The notes beneath the pieces were generated by a model. That model was not told where the DNA came from, made no database searches, and saw only the letters and a list, made by a program, of their open reading frames with translations. Made by a program: the position numbers and the translations under genes. Source: a virus. Taken from it: a stretch of DNA of 64,000 bases. The stretch is from positions 1 through 64,000 of the IMG/VR virus record IMGVR_UViG_3300044653_000068; one strand, written 5' to 3'. Positions 50,121 to 57,975 of the stretch are shown here, in pieces (positions within the stretch are counted from its first letter, which is position 1; every line of letters starts with the position of its first letter).

Positions 50121-50321
50121 TCAGGTATCGGAGACGACGAACATTCCGGCGCCCTGGGCGTACAGGAACAGGTCGCCCTCGGCCCTTTCGACGCGAAAGC
50201 GGTCGCCGAGCTTGAGCAGGCCGGCCTGGGAGGCCGTGTGCACCGCGCGCTCGTAGGGCACGCCCTCGTTGATGAGGCGCGACTGGATGGTGTCACCCTG
50301 GATTACGCCGGGCCACTGCAT
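50121..50321 (-). CDS. Small hypothetical protein after the portal
   Basis: The 66-residue product starts at an ATG overlapping the portal stop as TAATG. It is compact, with a helix (DTIQSRLINEGVPYERAVHTASQAGLL) and a beta-hairpin (DRFRVERAEGDLFLYAQ). Function unknown; the coupling suggests a head-assembly role. Confidence 0.65.
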   Translation of the reverse strand: MQWPGVIQGDTIQSRLINEGVPYERAVHTASQAGLLKLGDRFRVERAEGDLFLYAQGAGMFVVSDT

Positions 50322-52120
50322 TACAGGTTCCCCCTCTTCTTTCCGTTGGTGCTCATGACCATCTCCCGCACGTCCGCGCGCCCGGGGATGAAAGGCGCGA
50401 ACATGTGACTCGCGGGCACGGGGCCGTCGTTGAGATCAGGGTCCTCACGGCGGATGCGGTCCTCGCACTCGCAGATGGACACCAGGATCTCCTGCGCGCC
50501 GACGCGCGCCTCGTAGGGCATGCTCGCGTCGCGCTGCACGGAGATCAGCGACGCCAGGAAGCTGGCCGGGTCCATGGCGAGGGGCAGCGGCGCGTTCGGT
50601 CGGCCGATCGGGGTGCCGGTGACGCCGTTGACGGTGATCGGGTAGGGCGACGGGGCCGCGTTCGCGCCGCCGGAAGCTCCCCCGCTGGAAGTCCCCGCGC
50701 TCGTCCCAGCGCCGCCCGAACTACCAGCACCGCCGCCAGGTACTCCAGCTCCCGGTGAAGGAGCCGCCCCCTGGACGGGGTACCCCTGCTTGACGAGCTG
50801 GGGGATGATGTACTTTTCCAGCTTGATGAGCCTGTCGGTAGCAACGTCCATCTCCAGGACAACGGCCTTCATGAACGACTTGGGGATAACGCCGGCCCGG
50901 GTGCCGAGGGCGTTCATGGTGGTGAGCGGCAGGTACTCGTTGCCGATGTCACCGGGGATAGGCGGCAGGTCTTCAAGATCGCGTAGCTCGTTGATAGAGC
51001 GCAGGCCCATGTTCCGCATGATCAGGTACATGTTGATGCGGGCTTCGAGGTCGGTCTTCAGCAGCGCGTCGGTGTAGAACTTGCACATCCGGTTGCGCGG
51101 CAGCAGGAGGCCGGAGAAGCGCTGCTCGGCGTTGACCAGCCACGGGCGGCACGCCTCGATGAGCTGGAGGGTGGACTGCTCCGTGGTGTTGTAGGTCAGG
51201 CTGTCCCCGCGCGTGCCGCCGATGCGGTCCGGGGGCACGTTCAGGATCACCGCGACGTGCGTGGCGTTCATCTGCATGGCCTCTAGGAACTGGGCCTCGG
51301 ACGGCGGGACCGTGACCGGCTTGTAGTCCCAGTCGCGGCCGTAGACCAGCGGCTCCCTGCGCCGGAGGCTCTTGACGAGTTCCGCCCGCATGGCGGCGGC
51401 CTGGTCCTTGTCCACCTCGATCTCGGCGTTCTGGAAGGTGCCGGGCGGGAAGCCGCCGGCCGCGTACCAGTCAGTGCCGAAGCGCTGCGCCTCGGTGCCG
51501 GCCAGGAAAGTCAGCGCGAACTGGCGCAACGGCGAGATGCCCTCGATCCGGCCGGGCATAGGCAGGCCCGCGATGTGGAACACCTCGGCGTCGGGCCCGT
51601 GCCACCGGACCTCCCGGCCGAACGCGAAGACCCGGGCGCGCAGCGGGTTCCAGGAGTGCTCGTCCTCCTGCTCGTGCACGTACACGTCGTTCGGGGGAAT
51701 CCACTCGATGCCGGTCGGGAAGCCGTAGTTGTCCCGGCCCGTGACCCAGCCCCAGGCGTTCCCCTGGAGCAGCAGCGCGACCATCATCGAGTTGACCCAC
51801 GAATAGGTGGTGCCGATGACGCTGGGCTGGTCGAAAATGGACGGCCCGACCCACATGCGCTTGCCGGGGTAGCCGTCCCGGCCGAGCTGGGACAGGTAGA
51901 CGCGCAGCGGCATGGAGGCGATGTTGTCCGCCAGCAGCTTGACGCCGCCGTAGAGCGCGGGGAGGGCGAGGGCCGCGTCCGCGCCCATGAACTGGCGCGA
52001 GGGGTGCGTCGGGCCGCCTGTGTCGAACCTCCACAGAGGCGAGTCCCACGGCCGCCAGGGCACGCCGCCGATGACGCGCTGCTCGACGGCAGCGGACATG
52101 ATGCGGTCGCGCAGTGACAT
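50321..52120 (-). CDS. Portal protein, HK97 type
   Basis: The 599-residue product carries portal features. There is an N-terminal WRPWDSPLWRF region, LPALYGGVKLLADNIASMPLRVY (about 53-75) and a central AGTEAQRFGTDWYAAGGFPPGTFQ (about 198-221). NATHVAVILNVPPDRIGG (about 275-292) follows. The Gly/Ser/Ala-rich C-terminal segment (about 440-480) is unusual and may be a flexible tail inside the head. The portal forms the dodecameric DNA entry ring. The ATG has AAGGGAG upstream; a GTGAAG-N3-CTTCAC palindrome lies in the leader. Confidence 0.9.
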   Translation of the reverse strand: MSLRDRIMSAAVEQRVIGGVPWRPWDSPLWRFDTGGPTHPSRQFMGADAALALPALYGGVKLLADNIASMPLRVYLSQLGRDGYPGKRMWVGPSIFDQPSVIGTTYSWVNSMMVALLLQGNAWGWVTGRDNYGFPTGIEWIPPNDVYVHEQEDEHSWNPLRARVFAFGREVRWHGPDAEVFHIAGLPMPGRIEGISPLRQFALTFLAGTEAQRFGTDWYAAGGFPPGTFQNAEIEVDKDQAAAMRAELVKSLRRREPLVYGRDWDYKPVTVPPSEAQFLEAMQMNATHVAVILNVPPDRIGGTRGDSLTYNTTEQSTLQLIEACRPWLVNAEQRFSGLLLPRNRMCKFYTDALLKTDLEARINMYLIMRNMGLRSINELRDLEDLPPIPGDIGNEYLPLTTMNALGTRAGVIPKSFMKAVVLEMDVATDRLIKLEKYIIPQLVKQGYPVQGAAPSPGAGVPGGGAGSSGGAGTSAGTSSGGASGGANAAPSPYPITVNGVTGTPIGRPNAPLPLAMDPASFLASLISVQRDASMPYEARVGAQEILVSICECEDRIRREDPDLNDGPVPASHMFAPFIPGRADVREMVMSTNGKKRGNL

Positions 52121-52135
52121 CGCCGCTCCCTTAGC

Positions 52136-52150
52136 CGTGAAGACGCTTCA
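52136..52150 (-). promoter_or_regulatory. Operator-like palindrome GTGAAG-ACG-CTTCAC
   Basis: A perfect 6-3-6 inverted repeat in the portal leader, just downstream of a TACTCT box. The same palindrome with another centre occurs at 62842-62856. It could be a repressor site or an mRNA hairpin. Confidence 0.5.
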
Positions 52151-52154
52151 CGCT

Positions 52155-52160
52155 AAGAGT
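52155..52160 (-). promoter_or_regulatory. -10 box for the portal gene
   Basis: TACTCT on the minus strand matches the -10 of the protease promoter exactly, but no TTG-type -35 is present 17 bp upstream. Predicted transcription start lies in the palindrome at 52136-52150. Confidence 0.4.
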
Positions 52161-52184
52161 AGGGCAGGAACGTTGGAGGCGCTA

Positions 52185-52559
52185 TCAGCCCGGTTCGCTG
52201 TAAGCCTGCACGTTGGGGCCGAAGGGCACGCCGAACGGCGTCGTGTGATCGGCGATCCGGTCGTCGTTGATAGAGCGCAGGCCCAAGGCGCGAGCGTCAG
52301 GGGCGGGACCGGGCGCGGCGACGGGCTTGAGCGTCATCGTCCCCATGCGGTAGCCGTGGCGGATCGCGAGGCCGTAGGCGGCGAGGCCCCTGGCGGCGAA
52401 CACCGCGCAGAACACCAGGAGCCACCAGGAGCGGCCGACGACCCACCCGATCCCGACGAGAATGCCAAGGATCACGGTGTCGATGACGTGCAGCGGGTGC
52501 GTGCGGTCCGCGACCTCGGCCGCCTCAAACCGCAGGTTCGCCAGAGTTTGATCGCTCAT
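52185..52559 (-). CDS. Small membrane protein
   Basis: The 124-residue product from the ATG at 52559 has two adjacent membrane helices (about 31-50 TVILGILVGIGWVVG and 54-74 LLVFCAVFAARGLAAYGLAI), then a polar C-terminal half. A TACGAT box is 7 nt before the ATG and there is no Shine-Dalgarno, so the mRNA is probably leaderless. Its place between the Thg1-like and portal genes gives no clue to function. Confidence 0.65.
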   Translation of the reverse strand: MSDQTLANLRFEAAEVADRTHPLHVIDTVILGILVGIGWVVGRSWWLLVFCAVFAARGLAAYGLAIRHGYRMGTMTLKPVAAPGPAPDARALGLRSINDDRIADHTTPFGVPFGPNVQAYSEPG

Positions 52560-52566
52560 GCCAGCT

Positions 52567-52572
52567 ATCGTA
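52567..52572 (-). promoter_or_regulatory. -10 box for the membrane protein at 52185 (leaderless)
   Basis: TACGAT 7 nt before the ATG at 52559; identical to the box of the HNH/AP2 gene. No convincing -35. Confidence 0.4.
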
Positions 52573-52631
52573 ACCCACGTCCTGCGGGCTCTCGGGTGAA
52601 CTGGCGTCACGAGCGCAGGGCGGCCACCGGG

Positions 52632-53339
52632 CTAGGCCGCACCAGATCCAGCGGCAGGCGTCGCACCGATAAGGCCCTGCACACCGTAGTAGCTGAGCTG
52701 GTCGTGGCTTACGTCCAGCTTGCGGTCGATGAACGTCCCGTTCTTGAGCACCGGGTCGAGATCCGCCCAGTTGAGCCCCCTGGCGTACAGCATCTCGTGC
52801 AGCTCGGGGAGCTTCTTGCCTTCCAGCTGCTTGTGCGAGTAGTGCCACTGAGCGCACATTTGCACGGAGTTACGGTACCAGTCCTTCTGACGCCACACGA
52901 AGACGTTGGGCGCGTCGGCCTCGGGCACGCTGAACGCGCGGGCGTCGAACATGGCCGGGGGCATCGCGGCGGGGAGCTTCCAGGCGGCCTCGCGGGCGAA
53001 GTAGGCGGTGAACGCGCTGGCCGAGACCGAGATCAGCTTGCTCAGCTCGTTGCCGAACCACGGCTGCGTCTCCGGGCTGTCAGCGTCGTCGAGCATGAAC
53101 GTGGCCTCGTCGCTCTGCGCGTAGGCGAGCTTGAAGCCCTGCATCTCCCTGGCCGTGTCGATGGCGGCGTTGGTCATGGCATTGATGAACGCGATGTCGA
53201 ACGGCTTGTCCAGGCCCCGGGTCCAGGTGTGGAACGCCTTGCCGTCAACCCGGATGAACACCGGGCAGTTCGGGGTCAGGGTGTGGGCGGAGACGGCCTC
53301 GTACCGCTTGATCCGGTCCCCGAGTGAGTCGCCCATCAT
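52632..53339 (-). CDS. Thg1-like 3'-5' nucleotide polymerase (tRNA-His guanylyltransferase family)
   Basis: The 235-residue product has the family's catalytic signature. FIRVDGKAFHTWTRGLDKPFD (about 28-48) includes metal-binding D32. LAYAQSDEATFML (71-83) has D77 and E78, the second carboxylate pair. The length is close to bacterial Thg1-like proteins. These enzymes add nucleotides to the 5' end of tRNA in the 3'-5' direction. Bacterial and archaeal forms repair 5'-shortened or mismatched tRNAs against the 3' strand. The start overlaps the upstream stop as ATGA. The phage has unusual tRNAs as possible substrates. Confidence 0.88.
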   Translation of the reverse strand: MMGDSLGDRIKRYEAVSAHTLTPNCPVFIRVDGKAFHTWTRGLDKPFDIAFINAMTNAAIDTAREMQGFKLAYAQSDEATFMLDDADSPETQPWFGNELSKLISVSASAFTAYFAREAAWKLPAAMPPAMFDARAFSVPEADAPNVFVWRQKDWYRNSVQMCAQWHYSHKQLEGKKLPELHEMLYARGLNWADLDPVLKNGTFIDRKLDVSHDQLSYYGVQGLIGATPAAGSGAA

Positions 53340-53476
53340 GTTCCCCTCGCCTGGTACGCGGCTGCCAGGCGCTCGTAGTCCTCCTGCTTAACCTCGCCGT
53401 CCGGCAGCGGCCCGTGCTCTGCCACCGCCCACTGCACGAACTCCGGGAACCTAACGGCTACATCACGCCAGGTCAT
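53336..53476 (-). CDS. Small helical protein (46 residues)
   Basis: The ATG at 53476 overlaps the upstream stop as TGATG, and the stop overlaps the Thg1-like start as ATGA. The product MTWRDVAVRFPEFVQWAVAEHG... DGEVKQEDYERLAAAYQARGT has two short helices. The double coupling strongly supports translation. Function unknown. Confidence 0.65.
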   Translation of the reverse strand: MTWRDVAVRFPEFVQWAVAEHGPLPDGEVKQEDYERLAAAYQARGT

Positions 53477-53690
53477 CAGCTGCTCCCGTAAATGGGCCGG
53501 ACGCTGGTGTCCCTGACCGCGATGGCGGCGATCTCAGCGCTCTTAACGTGCTCCCCGAGCTGGACAAGCGCGCGTCCAGCGCCTGATTCGCGCGCTCCTC
53601 GGCAACCGTGGCGGCCTCGGCGGCGCTGAGCGGGCCGTCGATGACGAACCGGAGCGTGACCTCGGCCTCGTAGTGATTGATTTTCGGCAT
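53476..53690 (-). CDS. Small protein whose gene is split by an apparent -1 frameshift
   Basis: The first 41 codons read PKINHYEAEVTLRFVIDGPLS...ANQALDAR. The protein-like continuation LVQLGEHVKSAEIAAIAV is one base back and ends in RPIYGSS at 53476, where its TGA overlaps the next ATG (TGATG). Staying in the first frame gives a Ser/Pro/Arg-rich tail that looks non-coding and ends at 53463. Either a one-base indel near 53568 in a GCGCGCG run broke the gene (mutation or sequencing error), or ribosomes shift there. The intended product is 71 residues. Confidence 0.55.
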
Positions 53691-53699
53691 GCGGGCCCC

Positions 53700-53900
53700 T
53701 CAGTGGAAACTGGCGAATCTGATGTCCCGCTCCGCGCGCAGCAGGTCGATGGCGGCCTCCCGGCGGCTCATCCCCCACCCGCACAGAGGACGGCCGTAGA
53801 GCAGCGAGGGCAGCCCGGTGAAACGGGCCCGGATGATGTCGTGCTCCAGGCCTATCTCCTCGAACTCCACCTCGGAGTCGCCGTACTTGAGCTTGTCCAT
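53700..53900 (-). CDS. Small hypothetical protein after the terminase
   Basis: The 66-residue product MDKLKYGDSEVEFEEIGLEHD... has a beta-hairpin N terminus and a C-terminal helix (SRREAAIDLLRAERDI). Packed 36 bp after the terminase. Function unknown. Confidence 0.6.
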   Translation of the reverse strand: MDKLKYGDSEVEFEEIGLEHDIIRARFTGLPSLLYGRPLCGWGMSRREAAIDLLRAERDIRFASFH

Positions 53901-53936
53901 GCCCGCTGCAACACCGGGTCAGGCGGGCGTATTCCC

Positions 53937-55619
53937 CTACGCGATGGTGTTCGTAAGATCATAAGATCTGCGCACCTTGTTCAGGACGTACGCCGCGTTC
54001 GTGGCCGAGGTGATCGGCGTGATGTCCGCCTCGGCGTCGCGCCTGCACCAGGCCTTGCCGCCGTCCCCGGCCACACGGGTGGTGGCGCGAGCCACGGCCT
54101 TCCAGAGCGTGGGGGACAGCTCCTCCCCGAAGTGCCACAGCCTCTGGTCCTTGACCTGCTGCATGAGGAACGCGAACGCGGCCGCCTCCTCGCCGGGGCC
54201 CACCGGGTACACGCGGTCGCCCCACTGGCGGATGGCGTCGTCGAGCAGCGCCGCGCCCGGCCCCGACTTGGGGATCGCGATCGACTTGGGGTTCCACTTC
54301 CTGCACTTGACGATCAGCCACGGGATCACCCAGGCGACGCCCTGGCGCGAGCCGTCGCGGGGCATCTCGACGACGATCTTCTTCTGCTTGTGCTCCCAGG
54401 CGCACATCACCGTGGCGGACTTGCCGTCCTCGTCCACGTCGATCCCCACGACCATGGGGGGCGTCGGCATGCCGGGGTCCTCGTTGGTCAGCATCTTCCA
54501 GGCGGGCTTGCTGATTACCTCCCAGGGCTCGTCCTCAAGCGGCCAGTTGCCGATGGCGAGGCGCTCGATGTCGAACTTCCTGGGCGGCATCGTGTCCAGC
54601 TCGGACCGGGTGAACCCGGGGCTGATGCGGTAGCCCATGCCGGGGTTGGCCCTCGCCCAGGAGCGCGGGTCGTCGCGGTCGTCGTGCAGGTCGCACACGA
54701 TGTAGTAGTTGTCCTCGCGCCCGTGCGCCTCGTCCCTCGGGCAGCTCTCGTCGTGCGGGTTCACGGACCATTCCGCGCCGAACACGCCGGGGGCCTTCTT
54801 CTTCATGTTCTGGCGCATCTTGGCGAGCTGGGCGGACACCGTGCCGTCCTCCAGTCCGGCCGAGGCGGCGTAGATGATCTGCGGGTTGGGCCGGGCGGAC
54901 ATGGTGGGCATCGACGCCCCTACCTGCTCGTCGGACAGGATCATGGCCTCGTCGTAGACCAGGCAGTCGCAGGAGAACCCGCGCGAGGTGGCCGCGCCCG
55001 AGCGCGCGTGGAACTCCAGCTTGGAGGCCCGCCGCCGGAGCATCTGCCGGCCGCCCGCGCCGAAGATCAGCGTCGGGCGCGGCTTGAGGATGATCGCCTC
55101 CTTGCCGTTGCCGGTCCGGATGTTGGAGACGCGCCGGGCCAGGGCCGGGTACTCCAGCAGGACCATCTGGAGCCGCTCAAGGTGGTTGAGGCTCGTCTTG
55201 AGCTGATGGCTTGTGTGGATGATCAGCTCCTCCTGGAGCACGAACAGGCCGAACAGCTCGCGAACCTCCAGGCAGGTGCCCTTCCCGTTCTGGCGGGACA
55301 CGATCAGCACCGTGTTGAGGGCGGACCACATGCCGTCCGGCTGGCGGCCCATCATGTGCCGCAGAACCCAACGCTCCCAGGGGTCCAGCTCGTAGCCGAA
55401 GCCCTCGGCCCACTCCAGGGCCTCCTGCGCGACGTGATCGCCGCAGCCGTGGGAGTGCCTCTCCTCCTCGGCCTCCAGCGCGCACATCAGGCAGCCCGGC
55501 TGCTGCGCCTCGTGACGCGGCGGGATGGAGTAGAGGCGCGGCATCTGGTCGCCCATGAGCGGCCCCTCCATGAAGGTGCCGTCAGGGAGCTGGACGCGCT
55601 CGGTAAGTCGGTTGGCCAC
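53937..55619 (-). CDS. Terminase large subunit
   Basis: The 560-residue product has Walker A RQNGKGT (109-115), a form common in actinophage terminases, and Walker B LVYDEAM (about 222-229). The nuclease domain starts GIDVDEDGKS (about 379-388). The ATPase drives DNA into the prohead through the portal; the nuclease cuts genome units. The N terminus has a CLMCALEAE...HSHGCGDH segment that may bind zinc. It is the packaging motor gene at the start of the head module. Confidence 0.93.
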   Translation of the reverse strand: MANRLTERVQLPDGTFMEGPLMGDQMPRLYSIPPRHEAQQPGCLMCALEAEEERHSHGCGDHVAQEALEWAEGFGYELDPWERWVLRHMMGRQPDGMWSALNTVLIVSRQNGKGTCLEVRELFGLFVLQEELIIHTSHQLKTSLNHLERLQMVLLEYPALARRVSNIRTGNGKEAIILKPRPTLIFGAGGRQMLRRRASKLEFHARSGAATSRGFSCDCLVYDEAMILSDEQVGASMPTMSARPNPQIIYAASAGLEDGTVSAQLAKMRQNMKKKAPGVFGAEWSVNPHDESCPRDEAHGREDNYYIVCDLHDDRDDPRSWARANPGMGYRISPGFTRSELDTMPPRKFDIERLAIGNWPLEDEPWEVISKPAWKMLTNEDPGMPTPPMVVGIDVDEDGKSATVMCAWEHKQKKIVVEMPRDGSRQGVAWVIPWLIVKCRKWNPKSIAIPKSGPGAALLDDAIRQWGDRVYPVGPGEEAAAFAFLMQQVKDQRLWHFGEELSPTLWKAVARATTRVAGDGGKAWCRRDAEADITPITSATNAAYVLNKVRRSYDLTNTIA

Positions 55620-55650
55620 ACCCCGACTCTATAACCGGAGTGTGAACTCG

Positions 55651-55914
55651 CTACAGAAGTGGGGAGCGGACGGTCTCCAGATCACGGCGGCGCTGCGGGA
55701 AGTGAGGCGGGCAGTAGTCGCGCTGGTGCGCCCAGGGACGGCGCAAATCGGCCCAGTCGCAGTCGCAGGGGACGACGTGCCAGCCGGCGGCGCGGGCGTC
55801 CTCCTGGGCGAGGTGGAACGACCAGTGCTCCAGTGTCGTCCGGCAGAACGGCTTATCGCAGCGCAGCGCCCCGTTCCGGTAAGTCACCCGGCGTACCTCG
55901 TGTGGATAGTCCAC
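55651..55914 (-). CDS. Small Cys/His-containing protein
   Basis: The 87-residue product has CDKPFCRTTLEHWSFH (about 19-34) and CDCDWADL, then YCPPHF, which could form one or two zinc sites. It overlaps the previous gene by 31 nt. Such zinc proteins are frequent around actinophage terminases. Role unknown. Confidence 0.65.
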   Translation of the reverse strand: MDYPHEVRRVTYRNGALRCDKPFCRTTLEHWSFHLAQEDARAAGWHVVPCDCDWADLRRPWAHQRDYCPPHFPQRRRDLETVRSPLL

Positions 55915-56090
55915 TCCCCCACGGCCGGACTGTAGATCACGCTGAGCCGCCCGCCGCTGATCATGTCGGCGGTCACCGGAACCTGCTGTCCGCGCTCGGC
56001 TATGTACCTGGCGAGCGACAGGATCGGCCCGGCCGCATCCGCGTCCTTCAGGTACCCGCGCAGGAACTCAATCTCCTCAGTCATTGACAT
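55884..56090 (-). CDS. Small hypothetical protein
   Basis: Product MSMTEEIEFLRGYLKDADAAG... 68 residues; an ATG two codons later (56084) is an equal choice. Both overlap the previous gene's stop. Helix first (EEIEFLRGYLKDADAAGPILSLARYIAERG), then a beta-hairpin ending in VGEWTIHTRYAG. Function unknown. Confidence 0.6.
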   Translation of the reverse strand: MSMTEEIEFLRGYLKDADAAGPILSLARYIAERGQQVPVTADMISGGRLSVIYSPAVGEWTIHTRYAG

Positions 56091-56340
56091 CGAAATTCGG
56101 GTCGCCCGAGCGCATCTGCGAGTTCTTGCACGTCCCCCTGTGCGCAGTGCCCGGCAGCGTCGAGCAGCAGGTGCGCTGTGAAGTGATGTCACGCCCCGCC
56201 TGGATGTTCGCCGGCCCGTCACCGCCCTCCTGGATCTGATGCCGCCGGACCTCCGCGCGACTGCGCACCAGGACGAGGACGAGCATGAAAACCGCCAGCA
56301 CCGCGATCACGACGCAGGCACCCGCGAGTATTTCGTTCAT
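56077..56340 (-). CDS. Small membrane protein
   Basis: The 87-residue product has one N-terminal membrane helix (about 4-26, GACVVIAVLAVFMLVLVLV), then a polar, Arg/Gln/Gly-rich cytoplasmic or external part with CKNSQMRSGD. Function unknown. Confidence 0.6.
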   Translation of the reverse strand: MNEILAGACVVIAVLAVFMLVLVLVRSRAEVRRHQIQEGGDGPANIQAGRDITSQRTCCSTLPGTAHRGTCKNSQMRSGDPNFDVND

Positions 56341-56349
56341 TATCTTCTC

Positions 56350-56682
56350 CTATTCCGCCGTGCAGAGCAGGGTTACCCAGCCGCGCCCATCACGGCCGGT
56401 CTCCCGGGCGCGAGCGTAGCCGTTCCACTTGAGCCAGATGTCCAGCAGGCCGGGCTCGTCCACCAGCAGGTCGGCCAGGGTCGCCCGGTACCGGCCCGGG
56501 GGCCTCACCGCAGGCCGCTGCGCGGCAGGTCCCGTGCTGCCTCCGCTGACCCGGAAGCGAGCCTGGGTGGCCGCGTACTTCGAGCGGCCCGGCAGCAGCG
56601 CCGCCAAATCGGCGGGCGGCAGGCCCGGGTTACCCCGGACGATCTCCAGCTCCGCCTCAGTCCAGGCGGGGGCGCGAACCAT
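56350..56682 (-). CDS. Myb/SANT-like helix-turn-helix protein
   Basis: The 110-residue product opens with WTEAELEIVRGNPGLPPADLAALLPGRSKYAATQAR, a pattern of three helices with W at the start and a GRSxxA turn before the last helix, as in Myb-like and small-terminase HTH domains. A Pro-rich linker and a small C-terminal domain follow. It may bind phage DNA for packaging or control. Confidence 0.6.
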   Translation of the reverse strand: MVRAPAWTEAELEIVRGNPGLPPADLAALLPGRSKYAATQARFRVSGGSTGPAAQRPAVRPPGRYRATLADLLVDEPGLLDIWLKWNGYARARETGRDGRGWVTLLCTAE

Positions 56683-56926
56683 GCGGGCACCTCCCCGGAT
56701 GGCAGTTGATGAGGTGGAACGGGTCGCGCGACGGCGGGATCAGCCCGAACAGGTGCGCGGTCAGCGTAGCCCAGACGGACACCACGACCGGGCCCATCAC
56801 CCGGTGGCGGCTCGCGCTCTTGAACGCGTCGCTCATCGTCTCATTGCCCGTGGCGTCAGCCGCCAGCACCAGAACCGCGAGGGCGATCCAGCCCCAGCCG
56901 GGATGGTCATGCTTGGGAACGTTCAC
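56657..56926 (-). CDS. Small membrane protein
   Basis: The GTG at 56926 has GGAGG upstream. The 89-residue product has a membrane helix (about 11-24, WIALAVLVLAADATG) and a second hydrophobic stretch (about 43-63, VMGPVVVSVWATLTAHLFGLI), ending in a Cys/His-rich tail (HLINCHPGRCPHG). Function unknown; overlaps its neighbours by about 20 nt each. Confidence 0.6.
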   Translation of the reverse strand: MNVPKHDHPGWGWIALAVLVLAADATGNETMSDAFKSASRHRVMGPVVVSVWATLTAHLFGLIPPSRDPFHLINCHPGRCPHGSRPRLD

Positions 56927-57149
56927 CTCCCGCCTCCTGCCCCGCCTTGAATCCCCGAGTGAAGAGAACATCGCCTATGCGCATGTCCACTTCCCGCTGG
57001 CCGTCATCAAGCTCCTCCCACGGCAGAAGCCACGAGGGCCTGGCATCCGGTTGCTCCCGCGCCCACTCAACCCAGATCTGCCGCACCAGGCGGCCGACCA
57101 GTTCACGGGGCTCCGCCACGATCCTGTCGCTCACTTCCCGCGCCGCCAT
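56907..57149 (-). CDS. Small protein with RyR-like motif
   Basis: The 80-residue product from the ATG at 57149 has IWVEWAREQPDARPSWLLPWEELDDGQREVDMRIGD-type sequence, similar in layout to RyR-domain repeats (W...P-[WF]-x-E-L-x-x-x-x-R-E-x-D). Such short proteins are common in actinophage genomes; no function is known to me. Confidence 0.6.
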   Translation of the reverse strand: MAAREVSDRIVAEPRELVGRLVRQIWVEWAREQPDARPSWLLPWEELDDGQREVDMRIGDVLFTRGFKAGQEAGGERSQA

Positions 57150-57400
57150 CTCTTCGGGGGGTTGACTCCCTTGAGAGCGTAGCGCTCGATCCAGGCGCGA
57201 TCCCGCTTCTCGGCCCACATCGCAATTCGCTCCAGGGGCCTCCGCCAGCCCGTCGCGTTGTCGGGGATCTCCCAGCGCAGGGAGCAGTCCTTCCGGACGC
57301 CCATGCAGAAGCTGCCCAGCCGCGACCAGGGGCTCTCGTAGAAGACGGTGATCAGGAGCCGCCTGTCGCGCGGGGACCTACGCGCCGGGGTTGTCGTCAT
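57131..57400 (-). CDS. Small basic protein
   Basis: The ATG at 57400 has GGAGG 6 nt upstream. The 89-residue product is rich in Arg and Trp (LRWEIPDNATGWRRPLERIAMWAEKRDRAWIERYALKG) and ends very basic. It may bind nucleic acid. Overlaps the upstream gene by 23 nt. Confidence 0.6.
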   Translation of the reverse strand: MTTTPARRSPRDRRLLITVFYESPWSRLGSFCMGVRKDCSLRWEIPDNATGWRRPLERIAMWAEKRDRAWIERYALKGVNPPKRWRRGK

Positions 57401-57632
57401 CGCCGGCCTCCAGCGGGCAGAACGGGCAGGGAACGCAGTCGCACGACACGTCATGCCGGAGGCTGGGGTCACTGGGATCGCCCGCGCCGCACGTGCACAA
57501 CGGCTCGCGCTTCTCCAGCCACTCGCGGCCGAGCCAGCCAACGCCGGCGCAGGGGCACTCCAGCTCGGGCTGCTCCACCTTGAACTGGCCGTGGCCGTCG
57601 AAGTCGTAGAGCGGGGCGGTGGGGTCATTCAT
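57378..57632 (-). CDS. Small Cys-rich protein
   Basis: The 84-residue product has ECPCAGVGWLG (about 25-35), CTCGAGD (46-52) and SCDCVPCPFC (63-72), seven to nine Cys suited to one or two zinc sites. It overlaps the upstream gene by 8 nt. Function unknown. Confidence 0.6.
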   Translation of the reverse strand: MNDPTAPLYDFDGHGQFKVEQPELECPCAGVGWLGREWLEKREPLCTCGAGDPSDPSLRHDVSCDCVPCPFCPLEAGDDDNPGA

Positions 57633-57948
57633 GCGAGGTCTCCTGTAGGTGGGTGATGATCAGCGCATACCCGTCATACCCGCCGGGGCGGCCGCCTTTG
57701 CCCACCGTAACCTCAACCGTGTCGTCCAGCTCGTCCGCATTCCAAGAGCTGACCCGCGTGTCCCCGGGCTGGCCGTTGGGGCACCGGATGCCGTTCATAT
57801 TGACCCGGCGTCCGAGCGACGCGTAGGTGAACACCGCCCCGGCTGACTGCCCTCCCTGACCCCCCTGGAGCACGATGTCAACGCGAGTCGCCCCGGCGGG
57901 CTTAACCCACGTGCCATCCTCGGCGAAGTACTGGATGTCTGGCTTCAT
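57625..57948 (-). CDS. Gly-rich domain protein
   Basis: The 107-residue product reads FAEDGTWVKPAGATRVDIVLQGGQGGQ at the start, the same F-x-x-x-G-x-[WF]-x-x-P-x-G-x-x-x-[VL] opening seen before Gly-rich tail modules, and ends TVGKGGRPGGYDGYALI. It resembles a stand-alone tail-tip module, though far from the tail genes. Virion display is possible. Confidence 0.65.
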   Translation of the reverse strand: MKPDIQYFAEDGTWVKPAGATRVDIVLQGGQGGQSAGAVFTYASLGRRVNMNGIRCPNGQPGDTRVSSWNADELDDTVEVTVGKGGRPGGYDGYALIITHLQETSHE

Positions 57949-57975
57949 GTCCGGTTAAACGCTCGTTCCGGCGGG

